Shown: positions 26,080-34,417, numbered from the stretch's first letter. The stretch is DNA of 64,000 bases from Thermococcus sp. 18S1 (GCF_012027645.1 NZ_SNUU01000001.1:1860001-1924000), one strand, 5' to 3'. Made by a program: numbers and translations. Notes: generated by a model not told the origin, from the sequence alone.

Positions 26080-26544
26080 CTAGCCTTCCCCGCTAATTAG
26101 TCTTTTGGCCTCCTCGAGTACCTTTGCCGCGTGCCCCTTCGCGCGGACGTTGCGCTTTTCCCACACGATTTCTCCTTCTGGGTTGAGTATGAACGTGCTC
26201 CTTATCGCGCCTTCATATTCCCTGCCGTAGCGCTTCTTCTTACCCCACGCACCAAGGGCCCTGTGAAGCTCAGCGTTTGGGTCGCTGATGAGCCTGACCC
26301 TCAGTCCGTGCTTCTCTCTAAAGCGGACGTGGCTTTTCGGAGAGTCCCTGGAAACCCCTATCACCTGAAAGCCGAGCTTTTCGAACTCCCCAAGCAGTTC
26401 CGTGAACTCCTTCGCCTCGGTGGTACAGCCGGGCGTGTTGTCCTTGGGGTAGAAGTAGAGAACCGTCCACCTTCCAAGAACAACATCACGGAGGGATTTC
26501 TCGGTTCCGTCCTCGTCTAGAATCCCGATGTCCAGGTAGTTCAT
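26080..26544 (-). CDS. bcp: Bcp-type peroxiredoxin
   Basis: 154 residues that reduce peroxides. The Bcp hallmark YPKDNTPGCTTEAKEF holds the peroxidatic Cys; it is the only cysteine, so this is a 1-Cys form that needs an outside thiol or electron donor. The C-terminal part has STFILNPEGEI. The promoter carries a TTAGG-N4-CCTAA box overlapping a TTCTAATTAG sequence, which links it to both the Fur/PerR operator and the Mrp/NifX cluster promoters. Confidence 0.93.
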   Translation of the reverse strand: MNYLDIGILDEDGTEKSLRDVVLGRWTVLYFYPKDNTPGCTTEAKEFTELLGEFEKLGFQVIGVSRDSPKSHVRFREKHGLRVRLISDPNAELHRALGAWGKKKRYGREYEGAIRSTFILNPEGEIVWEKRNVRAKGHAAKVLEEAKRLISGEG

Positions 26545-26554
26545 CGGATCACCA

Positions 26555-26584
26555 TTCTAATTAGGTTTCCCTAATTGATAAGCC
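26555..26584 (-). promoter_or_regulatory. bcp promoter with AATTAGG-N4-CCTAATT box
   Basis: An 18-base inverted repeat (26559-26576) with 7-base arms lies between a TATA-like CTTATCA (26577-26583, minus strand) and the start codon. Its left flank reads TTCTAATTAG, 10 of 12 bases of the perfect palindrome in front of the Fur/PerR gene. Confidence 0.6.
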
Positions 26585-26629
26585 TTTCGCCGCAACCGTT
26601 AAAATTCCGGGCGGGTAGGGGTTTAGGGG

Positions 26630-27163
26630 ATGGCGGTGAAAATTGAGAGGGTCGAGATTCCCATTGAGCTGAAGGATGAGCTGGTTCACTTCGTCTTCAG
26701 GGTTTATCAGGGCACGAACGGAGCATATCCGGCGCTGGAATGGGTGGAAAACAAGCCATCAACGGACGACTTTGAGGGCTTCAGAAAGGTTTACGAACCG
26801 TTCCTTGAGTTCCGCCTTGGAAAGGAGTTCGACGAGCTCTACGTTCTGAGGGACGATGGGGGAAAGATAGCCGGAACGGTCGCCCTCGTCTACAACCTCG
26901 AAGGCAAGGACGTCTGGTGGGTGCCGGAGGAGATACGGGGGGAGAAAACCGGGCTCATAGAGTTCTTTATGGTCGACCCCTCGTACAGGGGCAGGGGCTA
27001 CGGCTCCCGGCTGCTGGAGTTTGCCATTCAGCGCCTCAGGGAGCTCGGAAAAGTACCCTATGTGATAACCTTCCCGGAGCTTGAGGCTTATTCATATTAT
27101 ATGAGAAAGGGATTCGTCAAGGTGATGGACTACAGGGAGTTCGTTGTGCTGAAAAAAGTGTGA
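26630..27163 (+). CDS. GNAT-family acetyltransferase
   Basis: 177 residues of the GNAT fold. The acetyl-CoA site is in IEFFMVDPSYRGRGYGSRLLEFAI (the R-G-x-G-Y-G loop), followed by an AYSYYMRKGFVKV segment typical of the last helix and strand. The N-terminal 70 residues are less conserved and would shape the acceptor site. The substrate is unknown. Stand-alone gene with ATG after GGGGATGG-like sequence. Confidence 0.85.
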   Translation: MAVKIERVEIPIELKDELVHFVFRVYQGTNGAYPALEWVENKPSTDDFEGFRKVYEPFLEFRLGKEFDELYVLRDDGGKIAGTVALVYNLEGKDVWWVPEEIRGEKTGLIEFFMVDPSYRGRGYGSRLLEFAIQRLRELGKVPYVITFPELEAYSYYMRKGFVKVMDYREFVVLKKV

Positions 27164-27257
27164 GCCAATAGCCAGTACCCAGAACTGCCCAAGAATCCTT
27201 TTATACACTGACGAGTAGAGCAGCTGAGGCCCTATTTTGGGCAAAGGTCGTGATGTT

Positions 27258-27830
27258 ATGAGAAAGAGTATTTTCGCATTTCTTGTAATCATACTCCTCA
27301 TCGGTGGGACGTACATCCTGGGCAGAGATGACGAAAACACAGCCCCGGCCGAGGCACCAAAGGAACCGGGCGTCATCCAGGTCACGGGGCTCGTTGAAAG
27401 GCCCTACAACCTCACCTATGACGAGCTCTCGAAGCTCCCCTCCAGGGAAGTAGAGGCGCCTCTCTACTGCGTCGGCGAACCGGGAAAGGTCAGGAAAAAC
27501 GGGACGTGGAAGGGTGTTCCGCTAAAGACAGTCCTCGAGCTCGCAGGCCCACAGAGTAGGGCATACAAGGTGGCCCTCTACGCCAGCGACGGTTTTACGA
27601 CGGACTTCTACCTCGACACTGTAAGGGAGGACGAAGACATAATCATAGCATATGAGTTCAACGGCGAGCCGATAACCCCCCGAATAGTTGCCCCCGGCAG
27701 ATGGGGATACAAGTGGATAAAGTACCTGACAGGAATCGAACTTGTAAGCTACGACTTCACTGGCACATGGGAGAGCGCCGGATATCCTGACGACGCTTAC
27801 ATCCCCGATGATTTATCCCCCGGCCGGTGA
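27258..27830 (+). CDS. Membrane-anchored molybdopterin-domain oxidoreductase (SUOX/YedY fold)
   Basis: 190 residues. An N-terminal membrane anchor or signal sequence (1-20) precedes one sulfite-oxidase-type molybdopterin domain: VTGLVERPYNLTYDEL, then YCVGEPG with the cysteine that ligates Mo in the family, WKGVPLKTVLELAG and RWGYKWIKYLTGIEL. It lacks the extra C-terminal dimer domain of sulfite oxidase. It would work outside the cytoplasm. The next gene, five bases on, encodes a small membrane protein that may pass electrons, as YedZ does for YedY. ATG 27258. Confidence 0.8.
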   Translation: MRKSIFAFLVIILLIGGTYILGRDDENTAPAEAPKEPGVIQVTGLVERPYNLTYDELSKLPSREVEAPLYCVGEPGKVRKNGTWKGVPLKTVLELAGPQSRAYKVALYASDGFTTDFYLDTVREDEDIIIAYEFNGEPITPRIVAPGRWGYKWIKYLTGIELVSYDFTGTWESAGYPDDAYIPDDLSPGR

Positions 27831-27834
27831 GGAT

Positions 27835-28182
27835 ATGAAGGCAAAAACCGCCCTGAGACTGGTTGAGTGGACGTCCCTGCCGCTGCTCCTCTTAGCGGGG
27901 CTTCTTGTCATAAGCGGCTACGGGCTGACGAGCGAGGCGGCCATAAACGCTTCACTGGGACTTTTGACCTTCTCCCGCTCTCAGGCAATCCATCTCAGCC
28001 GGCTGGTTAAGATGGGCTTCGTCTTGCTCCTGCTCGTCCACACCTACGCGGGAACGGAAGTGCTGGCAAAGAAGGTAGAAAAGACCGGCCATCAAAGGCT
28101 TGCGGCACTTATGGAGTACTCCGTGCTGGCGTTTCTGATCTACGTGGGCTGGATAGCGGTGAACGGGGAGTTCGGGGAATAA
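27835..28182 (+). CDS. Small membrane protein, probable partner of the molybdopterin protein
   Basis: 115 residues with three to four membrane helices. Histidines in AIHLSRLVKMG and LLLVHTYAGTEV lie near helix ends about one turn-pair apart and could bind haem b, as in small cytochrome b anchors. I do not recognise an exact family. The ATG at 27835 follows GGTGAGG right after the upstream stop, so the two genes are one unit. Confidence 0.7.
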   Translation: MKAKTALRLVEWTSLPLLLLAGLLVISGYGLTSEAAINASLGLLTFSRSQAIHLSRLVKMGFVLLLLVHTYAGTEVLAKKVEKTGHQRLAALMEYSVLAFLIYVGWIAVNGEFGE

Positions 28183-28185
28183 GGC

Positions 28186-28896
28186 TCATTCTAGATTTTG
28201 GCCCGTATCCTTCCCAGATGGGCGGAACATATCGGATATACCATCTACTATTTCCCCGAACTTCCCCTTCAGGTAAACCTTTCCGCCGCTGATGACCACC
28301 CCGTAGTCGGCCAGCCCTTCAAAGGGCTCCCATATGTGGCTTATGAGAATGAAGCTCCTACCCCTGCCCTTCCACTTCCCGATGATGCCCACGATTTCGG
28401 CGACGCTCTCAAAGTCCAGGTTGGCCAGCGGCTCGTCCAGGAACACAACCGCCGGCTCTCCCACGAAGGCCTGCGCGAGGCTGAGCCTCTTCACCATTCC
28501 CGAGGAGTAGCCGTCTATCCTCCTATCGAGGGCGTCTTCGATGCCAAAGAGTCCGGCGGCCTTTTCAACATCGTCCGGGTTCGCTCCCCGCGTCCGCGCA
28601 ATGAACTCCAGCCACTCCCGTCCCGTCGTCAGCTTCGGGAACCTTCCAGGGTCGAAGGCCACGCCAACGGATTTCCTCGTTTCTGGGTGCTTCCAGGGGT
28701 CCTTTCCGAGGAGCTTCACGGTCCCCTTAGTCGGCTTGTAGAGGCCCAGTGCGACCTTCATGAAGGTGCTCTTTCCACCGCCGTTGGGTCCGAGGATGAG
28801 CGTCAGACCCTCTGGTATCTCGACGGTGACACCCTTAAGGGCTTTTATCGGCCCGAAGTACTTGTGCAAATCCCTTGCCTCGATTACCGCGCTCAT
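28186..28896 (-). CDS. ABC transporter ATP-binding protein
   Basis: 236 residues. Walker A is GPNGGGKST, the signature is YSSGMVKRLSLAQ (a diverged LSGGQ), Walker B is VVFLDEPLANLD and the switch His is in LISHIWEP. It powers the permease encoded at 29327. The ATG at 28896 is behind GGTGGCAGGAG and overlaps the end of the gene before it. It closes a five-gene operon of secreted and membrane proteins. The substrate is unknown; CcmA/NatA-like exporters are the closest style. Confidence 0.9.
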   Translation of the reverse strand: MSAVIEARDLHKYFGPIKALKGVTVEIPEGLTLILGPNGGGKSTFMKVALGLYKPTKGTVKLLGKDPWKHPETRKSVGVAFDPGRFPKLTTGREWLEFIARTRGANPDDVEKAAGLFGIEDALDRRIDGYSSGMVKRLSLAQAFVGEPAVVFLDEPLANLDFESVAEIVGIIGKWKGRGRSFILISHIWEPFEGLADYGVVISGGKVYLKGKFGEIVDGISDMFRPSGKDTGQNLE

Positions 28897-29330
28897 CTCC
28901 TGCCACCCCCGAGGAGCGTCAGCGCCAGAAGCCCGCCGAACAACGCCGATGCCCACAGGTGGGCGGATTTCTGCTTCCCTGGGAAGCCTACATCAACGGG
29001 CGTTATCGTTATCGTGATGCCCTGGGTGGAGTTCCCGCCGAACTCGTAGAAGCCGGGGTGGGGGAAGACGAGCGCGAAGGCCCCGTTGCCCTCCACTTCG
29101 CCGGTGAATATAGTCTCCCCCGTCTGCAGGTCTTCTATCCAGAACTCCCCGGTGCCGACGGCGTAGAGCTTCACCGATGCCATTGAGGATATGTAAACTG
29201 CAGTCGCACTCCTTTCGGAGACGAAGGCCGTTTTGTAGTGAACGTCGCTCGGCTTTAGGTTCGACTGAAGGCCAAGGCTTACAAGCGAGACCAGCATGAG
29301 GACGAGGAGGAGCGCCCGGAAGAGCCTCAT
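28893..29330 (-). CDS. Secreted or membrane-anchored protein of the ABC operon
   Basis: 145 residues. A signal peptide (1-20) is followed by a beta-rich extracellular domain with KLYAVGTGEFWIEDLQTGE and a C-terminal membrane helix (LWASALFGGLLALTLLGG). Not recognised as a named family. The ATG overlaps the permease stop in ATGA, and the stop overlaps the ATPase start, so its expression is locked to the transporter. It could be an external subunit of it. Confidence 0.75.
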   Translation of the reverse strand: MRLFRALLLVLMLVSLVSLGLQSNLKPSDVHYKTAFVSERSATAVYISSMASVKLYAVGTGEFWIEDLQTGETIFTGEVEGNGAFALVFPHPGFYEFGGNSTQGITITITPVDVGFPGKQKSAHLWASALFGGLLALTLLGGGRR

Positions 29331-30070
29331 CTCACGTCCCTCCAGTTGCCGATGAGCAGGTATAGGGCAAGTAACACCAGCGCCGGGAGGAGGGTTATCT
29401 TCACGAAGGCCCACGAGAACAGCGGATCCATTCGAATCGAAATGGTGGCGAAATAGTGACTTGTCAGGAAATTCCTCCACGGCACCGGCCCGTACCACGT
29501 CGTCCCCAAAAATTCGGGGAGGTAAAGGACTATGAAGCCCCCGAAGATGGAGACGTAGGTGTTGGGCGAGGCTATCGCTATCAGGGCCGCAACCGAGGTC
29601 ATGAAGAGCAGGGCGGAGAGGTAGAAGAACGCCATCTGGAGGGTGTGGGTTTTCAGAACGCTGAGCACGGCGCCTGGCGTGGCCGAGAAGTGCAGGGCAA
29701 AGACGAGGAGATGTACCGAGAAGACGAAGAGGAAGAGCGCGAGGAAAGCCGCCAGGAACTTGGCTAGGAGTATTTTAACCCTCGAAACCGGGAGGGAGTA
29801 CACCGAGAGGGCAACGCCCTCGTCCCTTTCCAGCCTTACGGCCAGGGTTATTATGAAGGGAACCAGTATCGCGAGGATCAGGTAAACGTCGCCGGTGAAG
29901 GCGTCCCTGAAAACGGAGCCAAGCACCTCGACCCCATGCGGCCCGCCATGGGGACCGGCGCTCCATGTCATGTAGTACCTCTTCATCACCGTCCCAACGA
30001 GAACCGCCCCGGCCGAGGCCAGGACTAAATTAAGCGGGGAGCGGAGCTCCCAGCGGAGGACTTCCCTCAC
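29327..30070 (-). CDS. ABC transporter permease, ABC-2 type
   Basis: 247 residues with six membrane helices, an ABC-2-like export permease. Between the first two helices is a histidine/glycine-rich outer loop (residues about 25-50, with GPHGGPHG) that might bind metal. The GTG start at 30070 overlaps the stop of the preceding gene, and GGAGGTGGAGG serves as ribosome site. A longer reading of the frame would run deep into that neighbour. Confidence 0.85.
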   Translation of the reverse strand: MREVLRWELRSPLNLVLASAGAVLVGTVMKRYYMTWSAGPHGGPHGVEVLGSVFRDAFTGDVYLILAILVPFIITLAVRLERDEGVALSVYSLPVSRVKILLAKFLAAFLALFLFVFSVHLLVFALHFSATPGAVLSVLKTHTLQMAFFYLSALLFMTSVAALIAIASPNTYVSIFGGFIVLYLPEFLGTTWYGPVPWRNFLTSHYFATISIRMDPLFSWAFVKITLLPALVLLALYLLIGNWRDVR

Positions 30071-31119
30071 CGCCTCCACCTCCAGAGGAAGAGCACACCG
30101 AGAACCGCGGCGATGCCAGCGACGGCGAAGACCGCCGTCCTGGACGGGCCTTCGTCGGGAAGTTCCTCGGCCCTGGTGAAGTCTATGTTGGTCCTGGCCA
30201 GGACGAGGCCGAAGGGCGGCATCTTGTTGCTCTCCTTGATCTCCTTCTCGTGCTCCTCGGCAAACTCGGTGTCCTGAATCATGGTACTGCTCACGCCGAG
30301 GGCCTTCCACAGCGGGCTGAAGGGCGTGAAGAAAGCTATCGCCAGACCGCTCGAGCCGTCGTAGAGGATAACGTCCTTTCCCATAGTCCAATTGTCGAGG
30401 CTCATCATGTTCGTGCGGGCCATGTAAACCGGGGCGTTGAAGTCGCCGTAGTACGTCATCGCGGTCGAGTTTATCATCCTGACCGTCTCAACCTCCAGCC
30501 CCGGCAGTATCTCAAGCCCGGTCACGTTGGCCGGGTTCTCGACCCAGAGGAAGTTCCCGCCAGCGGGGGTGCCGTTCACGTAGATTTTTCCCATGATCAG
30601 GTCGATCTCGACGACCCCGGCCCTGCTGAAGTTCTCCGGCACGTAGGACTTGTTGAACAGCCTGCCCTCTCCCTCCATAATCATCAAGCCAAGGGAGCGC
30701 TGCGCCGTCCGTTCAGAGTAGCTCTCCTCGCACACGGTGACGTTGCCGCCAGCGATCGGTACCTCCAGGCAGTCGCCTCCGGTGAAGTTGTAGCGCTCCT
30801 GGTACTTCCGGAGAAGGGCCCTCGCTTCCTCCAGGCTGAGGGTGGAATACGCCTCCCGGGTGCAGTTGAATCCGAGGAGCAGGAGAGATACCCTGGCCCT
30901 ATTGTCTGAAACGTTGAGGACGCGCCACGTGAACTCCACCCGGGGGCAGTAATAGGTCACGTTCCCAGTGGAGGTGTTCAGGTCGATTGACAGCCAGCCC
31001 CTGGCGACGTACTTGGCGTATATCCCCTCCTTGAACCAGTAGGGCGTTGCCGAGGCGAGCGGGCTTAGGACCAAAAGAACAAAAAAGAGGAGAACGAAGA
31101 ACCTGGAAACCCTCTCCAT
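30067..31119 (-). CDS. Signal-peptide protein with C-terminal membrane anchor
   Basis: 350 residues: signal peptide (1-24), a large extracellular domain with many N-x-S/T sites and four to six cysteines (for example YYCPRVEF, GFNCTREA, GDCLEV, TVCEES), then a membrane helix near 322-345 and a short RWRR tail. Unrecognised. It lies at the head of the permease/ATPase operon and right after the small secreted protein, so it may be a receptor or processing partner. Confidence 0.75.
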   Translation of the reverse strand: MERVSRFFVLLFFVLLVLSPLASATPYWFKEGIYAKYVARGWLSIDLNTSTGNVTYYCPRVEFTWRVLNVSDNRARVSLLLLGFNCTREAYSTLSLEEARALLRKYQERYNFTGGDCLEVPIAGGNVTVCEESYSERTAQRSLGLMIMEGEGRLFNKSYVPENFSRAGVVEIDLIMGKIYVNGTPAGGNFLWVENPANVTGLEILPGLEVETVRMINSTAMTYYGDFNAPVYMARTNMMSLDNWTMGKDVILYDGSSGLAIAFFTPFSPLWKALGVSSTMIQDTEFAEEHEKEIKESNKMPPFGLVLARTNIDFTRAEELPDEGPSRTAVFAVAGIAAVLGVLFLWRWRR

Positions 31120-31144
31120 GTGATTCCCCCCGATTAAGATTCAC

Positions 31145-31558
31145 TCAGCTTTCTTCAGTTGTACTTGTGTAAGCAACCCCAGGGACCCAGGTTATCTCGG
31201 CGTAGATGGTCTTGGGCCAGAAGGGGCACCAGCCTGTGGCGGCTATCTGGGCGGAGTCCCAGGCGTATCCGGCCGGTGGGGTTGCGGTGGACGGGCTGAA
31301 TTTCTGGTACCACAGCTCGCAGACTCCGGTCACAGTAGTGCCACCATATATGTTGTAGAGGTAACCGGGCTGGCTCTGGCTCGCGTACCCGCTTATCCAG
31401 CAGTAGAGGCTTCCATCATCTGTGGGCGCGTAGATGTTCTCGTCGTGGACGAGGGGGTCCCTGGTTATTGCCTCCGGCTCGTTGCCGTCCAGTGCCGCGG
31501 CTACTCCTGCAAAGAACAAAACTCCCAACATAAACAGGGCCAACACCTTCCTTGGCAT
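31145..31558 (-). CDS. Small secreted cysteine-containing protein
   Basis: 137 residues. A signal peptide ends near residue 22 (VAAALDG). The mature part is aromatic and rich in G, S, T, Y and W, with three cysteines (LYCWIS, GVCELWY, TGWCPFW). No homologue comes to mind. Twenty-five bases separate it from the 350-residue gene, so it is probably the first gene of the ABC operon. A secreted product encoded with its own ABC exporter could be a surface protein, a binding protein or an antimicrobial. The start ATG at 31558 is preceded by a G-run. Confidence 0.7.
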   Translation of the reverse strand: MPRKVLALFMLGVLFFAGVAAALDGNEPEAITRDPLVHDENIYAPTDDGSLYCWISGYASQSQPGYLYNIYGGTTVTGVCELWYQKFSPSTATPPAGYAWDSAQIAATGWCPFWPKTIYAEITWVPGVAYTSTTEES

Positions 31559-31712
31559 CGCCCCCCCCAACGGGGTTTTGCACTTAATGTTACATCAATG
31601 CCGCTTATTAATCTTTCGGTGTTCCAAAGGTCTCTACAAACAACTTTAAAAAACAATGATGAACACATCAAAACCTGGATAATCCTAACACGGAAAAAGA
31701 GTAAGAAGCGGG

Positions 31713-32237
31713 CTAGAAGTTGAAGTTGATGTCCTTCATCAGCTGGTCGTAGAACTCCTCCTTGTATATGTCGGGATAGCGCATTATGTAGTCGTACTGC
31801 TTCTTCAGGATGTTGTAGTGGTTGCGCTCCATGTCCGCGAGGATTTCCAGAATAAGCCGCGTGTTCTCGGTGGCGGCGTAGCCGGCCAGCTCGCGGTAGA
31901 GCTTCTCGCTGACCAGCTCGGCCTGCATGGAGACCTCGTAAACTTCATCGACGGTGAAGTCCGGCTTCTGAATGAGCTCCGCAAGCCTCTCGGCTATGAC
32001 TCTGAACTCGCCCATAACGTCGATCTCTATTTTCTTGGGCTCTGTCCTGGCCCCTTCAAACTTCTCGGCCATCTTCTCGATTATCTCGCGGTGTTTGTCC
32101 TCCTCACGGGCCAGAAACATCAGCTCGTCGCGTATTATGTCGCTGGTGGAGAGGGAGGCCAGCTTCTCGTAGGCTTCCTTGGCCCGTATCTCCGCGTTTA
32201 TGGCAATCTCAAAAACCTCTTTGTCAGTTATCTCCAT
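31713..32237 (-). CDS. Rubrerythrin-like diiron protein
   Basis: 174 residues with E-x-x-H pairs at 46-49 (EDKH) and 137-140 (ERNH) in a ferritin-like bundle; the C-terminal HYNILKKQYDYIMRYPDIY matches the paralogues at 21148 and 25583. No rubredoxin domain. ATG 32237 follows GGTGAATTT; a TATA-like CGTTAATAGG is at about 32271-32280 on the minus strand. It lies 5 kb outside the main oxygen-defence island but clearly belongs to the same family. Confidence 0.82.
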   Translation of the reverse strand: MEITDKEVFEIAINAEIRAKEAYEKLASLSTSDIIRDELMFLAREEDKHREIIEKMAEKFEGARTEPKKIEIDVMGEFRVIAERLAELIQKPDFTVDEVYEVSMQAELVSEKLYRELAGYAATENTRLILEILADMERNHYNILKKQYDYIMRYPDIYKEEFYDQLMKDINFNF

Positions 32238-32305
32238 AGGAAATTCACCGATATAACATTCACCCAGCACCCTATTAACGTTTCGCAGGCAGATGATTTA
32301 CAAAC

Positions 32306-32392
32306 TTAATCGCGCCGATGGAATGGCCCGGCCCACCCCCGGGAATAACGGCCGAAGCTGCCGGGAGAGCCGCAGGGGAACAAGCTTAAAAA
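32306..32392 (+). ncRNA. Possible structured RNA or GC-rich leader, unproven
   Basis: An intergenic patch much richer in GC than its surroundings. It can pair CCCGGC (about 32328) with GCCGGG (about 32362), CGGCC with GGCCG, and CCCC with GGGG, and is followed by ACA. GC-rich intergenic islands in hyperthermophiles are often small RNAs, but no exact C/D or H/ACA layout can be made to fit. Confidence 0.2.
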
Positions 32393-32413
32393 CCCCTCCG
32401 AAAAGCTCCAACC

Positions 32414-33412
32414 ATGCTCTACCTGGAAATCCTTGGAAACCTTCCGGAGATGGCAAGGGACGAAGTGAAGGCCATGCTGGAGCTGGCCGGCGGAAAGATA
32501 GCCGGGCAGGACTACCTGTTCCTGAAGCTCGATGCGGATGAGACGGCTTTCCCCTACCTCAACCGGCTCGGCCTCTCTCACGAATATGGAGAGCTCATTG
32601 TGGAGGCCGACTCCATAGAGGAGCTCCTCCAGAAGGCCGAAGAGGTGGACTGGCCGATTAAAGGAACCTTTAAGGTCGACACCGAAACCATGGCCAACTG
32701 CAGGCACGACGTTCTCGACCTGCCCAAGAAGCTCGGCGCGGTTATTCACGCCCAGGGCTTCAGAGTGAACCTCTCGAAGCCGGACACCCTCGTCCGGGTT
32801 TACTGCGGCGAGAAAGTCTACGCAGGGATAAGGCTCCGCTTCTTCGACCCCAAGGACTTCGAGAGCAGAAAAGCCCACCACAGGCCGTTTTTCAGGCCGA
32901 TTTCCCTCCACCCGAGGGTTTCAAGGGCGCTGGTGAACCTCACCAAGGCAAGAAAGGAGCTCCTAGACCCCATGATGGGCGCCGGAGGAATCCTCATGGA
33001 GGCCGGACTGCTCGGCCTGAAGGTCTACGGGGTGGACATAAGGCCGGAGATGGTCGAAGGTGCGGAGATGAACCTCAGGCACTACGGGATAAAGGACTAC
33101 GAACTCAGGCTCGGCGATGCCACGAAGCTGGAGGAGCTGTTCCCGGAAAAGAGGTTTGAGGCCGTCGCCACCGACCCGCCCTACGGGACCTCGGCGACCC
33201 TCGCAGGAAGAAGGAGGGACGAGCTTTACAGGAAGGTGCTGAAGAGCATCTACGGTGTCCTTGAGGAGGGCGGCAGACTGGCGATAGCCTTCCCGACGAG
33301 CTTCGATGGGGAGGCGGAAGCTGAAAAGGTGGGCTTCAAACTGGTAGGAAAGTACTATCAGAGGGTCCATAAAAGCCTGGAAAGGTACTTCTACGTGTTT
33401 GAGAAGCCTTAA
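32414..33412 (+). CDS. trmG10: tRNA (guanine-N2) methyltransferase Trm-G10
   Basis: 332 residues. It makes N2-methyl and N2,N2-dimethylguanosine at position 10 of tRNA. An N-terminal THUMP region (about 1-155) binds tRNA; the methyltransferase domain has [16 protein letters not shown] (SAM site) and the catalytic DPPYGTSA near residue 255. The layout matches the Pyrococcus enzyme. TATA box CTTAAAAA (32384-32391) puts transcription start next to the ATG, so the mRNA is probably leaderless. Confidence 0.93.
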   Translation: MLYLEILGNLPEMARDEVKAMLELAGGKIAGQDYLFLKLDADETAFPYLNRLGLSHEYGELIVEADSIEELLQKAEEVDWPIKGTFKVDTETMANCRHDVLDLPKKLGAVIHAQGFRVNLSKPDTLVRVYCGEKVYAGIRLRFFDPKDFESRKAHHRPFFRPISLHPRVSRALVNLTKARKELLDPMMGAGGILMEAGLLGLKVYGVDIRPEMVEGAEMNLRHYGIKDYELRLGDATKLEELFPEKRFEAVATDPPYGTSATLAGRRRDELYRKVLKSIYGVLEEGGRLAIAFPTSFDGEAEAEKVGFKLVGKYYQRVHKSLERYFYVFEKP

Positions 33413-33673
33413 CGCTCAAACAAGACTTTCAGAAAATTTAAATATTTCCGGCGTGCAATTCTCATTTGAACAACCTCCGAAAAGCCGCTTGTTTCTGTGT
33501 GACAGTATTGTGTGTAAACAAGAGATTTTGAGAATCTCTGCGGATAGGGTTTATGCAGAAAGTGTTCCGATTGAATCATAGGACTTTGTTTATGATATTC
33601 AAAACTCCGCGTTTCTTCAGTTCCAACGCATCACAGCGAAACGTTATTATATATCCTCACAGATACGAGAGGT
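33413..33673. other. AT-rich gap, left side of a probable insertion
   Basis: 261 bases with no convincing gene. It holds AT-rich promoter-like stretches (AAATTTAAATATT near 33440; TTATTATATATCC near 33644, the TATA box of the next gene). A 60-residue frame from 33399 has no ribosome site and no similarity that I recognise. Composition changes sharply at the end of trmG10. Confidence 0.6.
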
Positions 33674-34327
33674 GTGCTATGGCGTGGGAAGATAATAAAA
33701 GACCTGATTGAGTTGGCGGAATGGCTTGTGATTATAATGTATTTTTGGGCCCTTCTCTCTCCAGCTACTTTGGAATATTTTGCACCCCCTAATCAGGAAA
33801 TTGAGTATCAGGTTGGAAATCCACGCCCGATATATTTCTATGATGTGGATCCTAGTTCATGCACTGAAAAGGACAGGGTTGAGATTGAGGCTGCTTTGGA
33901 GTATCTTTCCAAGAATACTGGCGTGAAGTTCGTCCGCCTCCCCTATCCAATAGCATCATCGATAGGGGGAATTGGGTACCGATGTACTGCACCAAGTATT
34001 AAAAGCGCTCTTGGAGAAGAGTCCCACGGGCTCTTTATATTTTCTATTTTTATATTCACGTGGAGCAACGTAAGAATTCCCTCTGGCCACTTAGCGAGAG
34101 ATATAATTCTCCATGAGACTCTTCATGCAATGGGATTGGGACATAATAATGACCCGCAGAGCATCATGTACCCCTACGTCACAGGAAATGATTACATTGA
34201 GGATCGCTTAATAAAATTCATAAGTAGAAGCTACTATAAAAATCCCCTTGCTTACTTAAATATAATTCCTCGGAATATTGTGGTTGTCACCTTTTTCATT
34301 TTATTCATTCGCGCAAATCGGGAATAA
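33674..34327 (+). CDS. Membrane-anchored metzincin-type zinc protease
   Basis: 217 residues. The zinc motif HETLHAMGLGH fits HExxHxxGxxH and is followed by SIMYP, the Met-turn of metzincins of the matrixin (M10) kind. A hydrophobic segment near residues 17-36 and another at the C-terminus (VVVTFFILFI) suggest membrane anchoring with the catalytic domain between them. Codon use is AT-rich, unlike the neighbours, which signals transfer. The GTG at 33674 lies about 25 bases after the TATA box, so a leaderless start is likely; other starts are possible. Confidence 0.8.
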   Translation: MLWRGKIIKDLIELAEWLVIIMYFWALLSPATLEYFAPPNQEIEYQVGNPRPIYFYDVDPSSCTEKDRVEIEAALEYLSKNTGVKFVRLPYPIASSIGGIGYRCTAPSIKSALGEESHGLFIFSIFIFTWSNVRIPSGHLARDIILHETLHAMGLGHNNDPQSIMYPYVTGNDYIEDRLIKFISRSYYKNPLAYLNIIPRNIVVVTFFILFIRANRE

Positions 34328-34417
34328 GTTCTTTATAATATCCACAAACGCCGGTACGCCTAAAGGTATATAACTCAACATCCGAGGAGCGAAATGTTCT
34401 TATAGTTTCGGATAATT

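Noticed and set aside
32320-32392. H/ACA guide RNA in the GC-rich patch
   Set aside because: The upper stem is too short and no kink-turn can be placed, so only a generic structured RNA is proposed.
33399-33581. A 60-residue open frame after trmG10
   Set aside because: No ribosome site, overlaps the trmG10 end, no recognisable similarity; treated as part of the gap.
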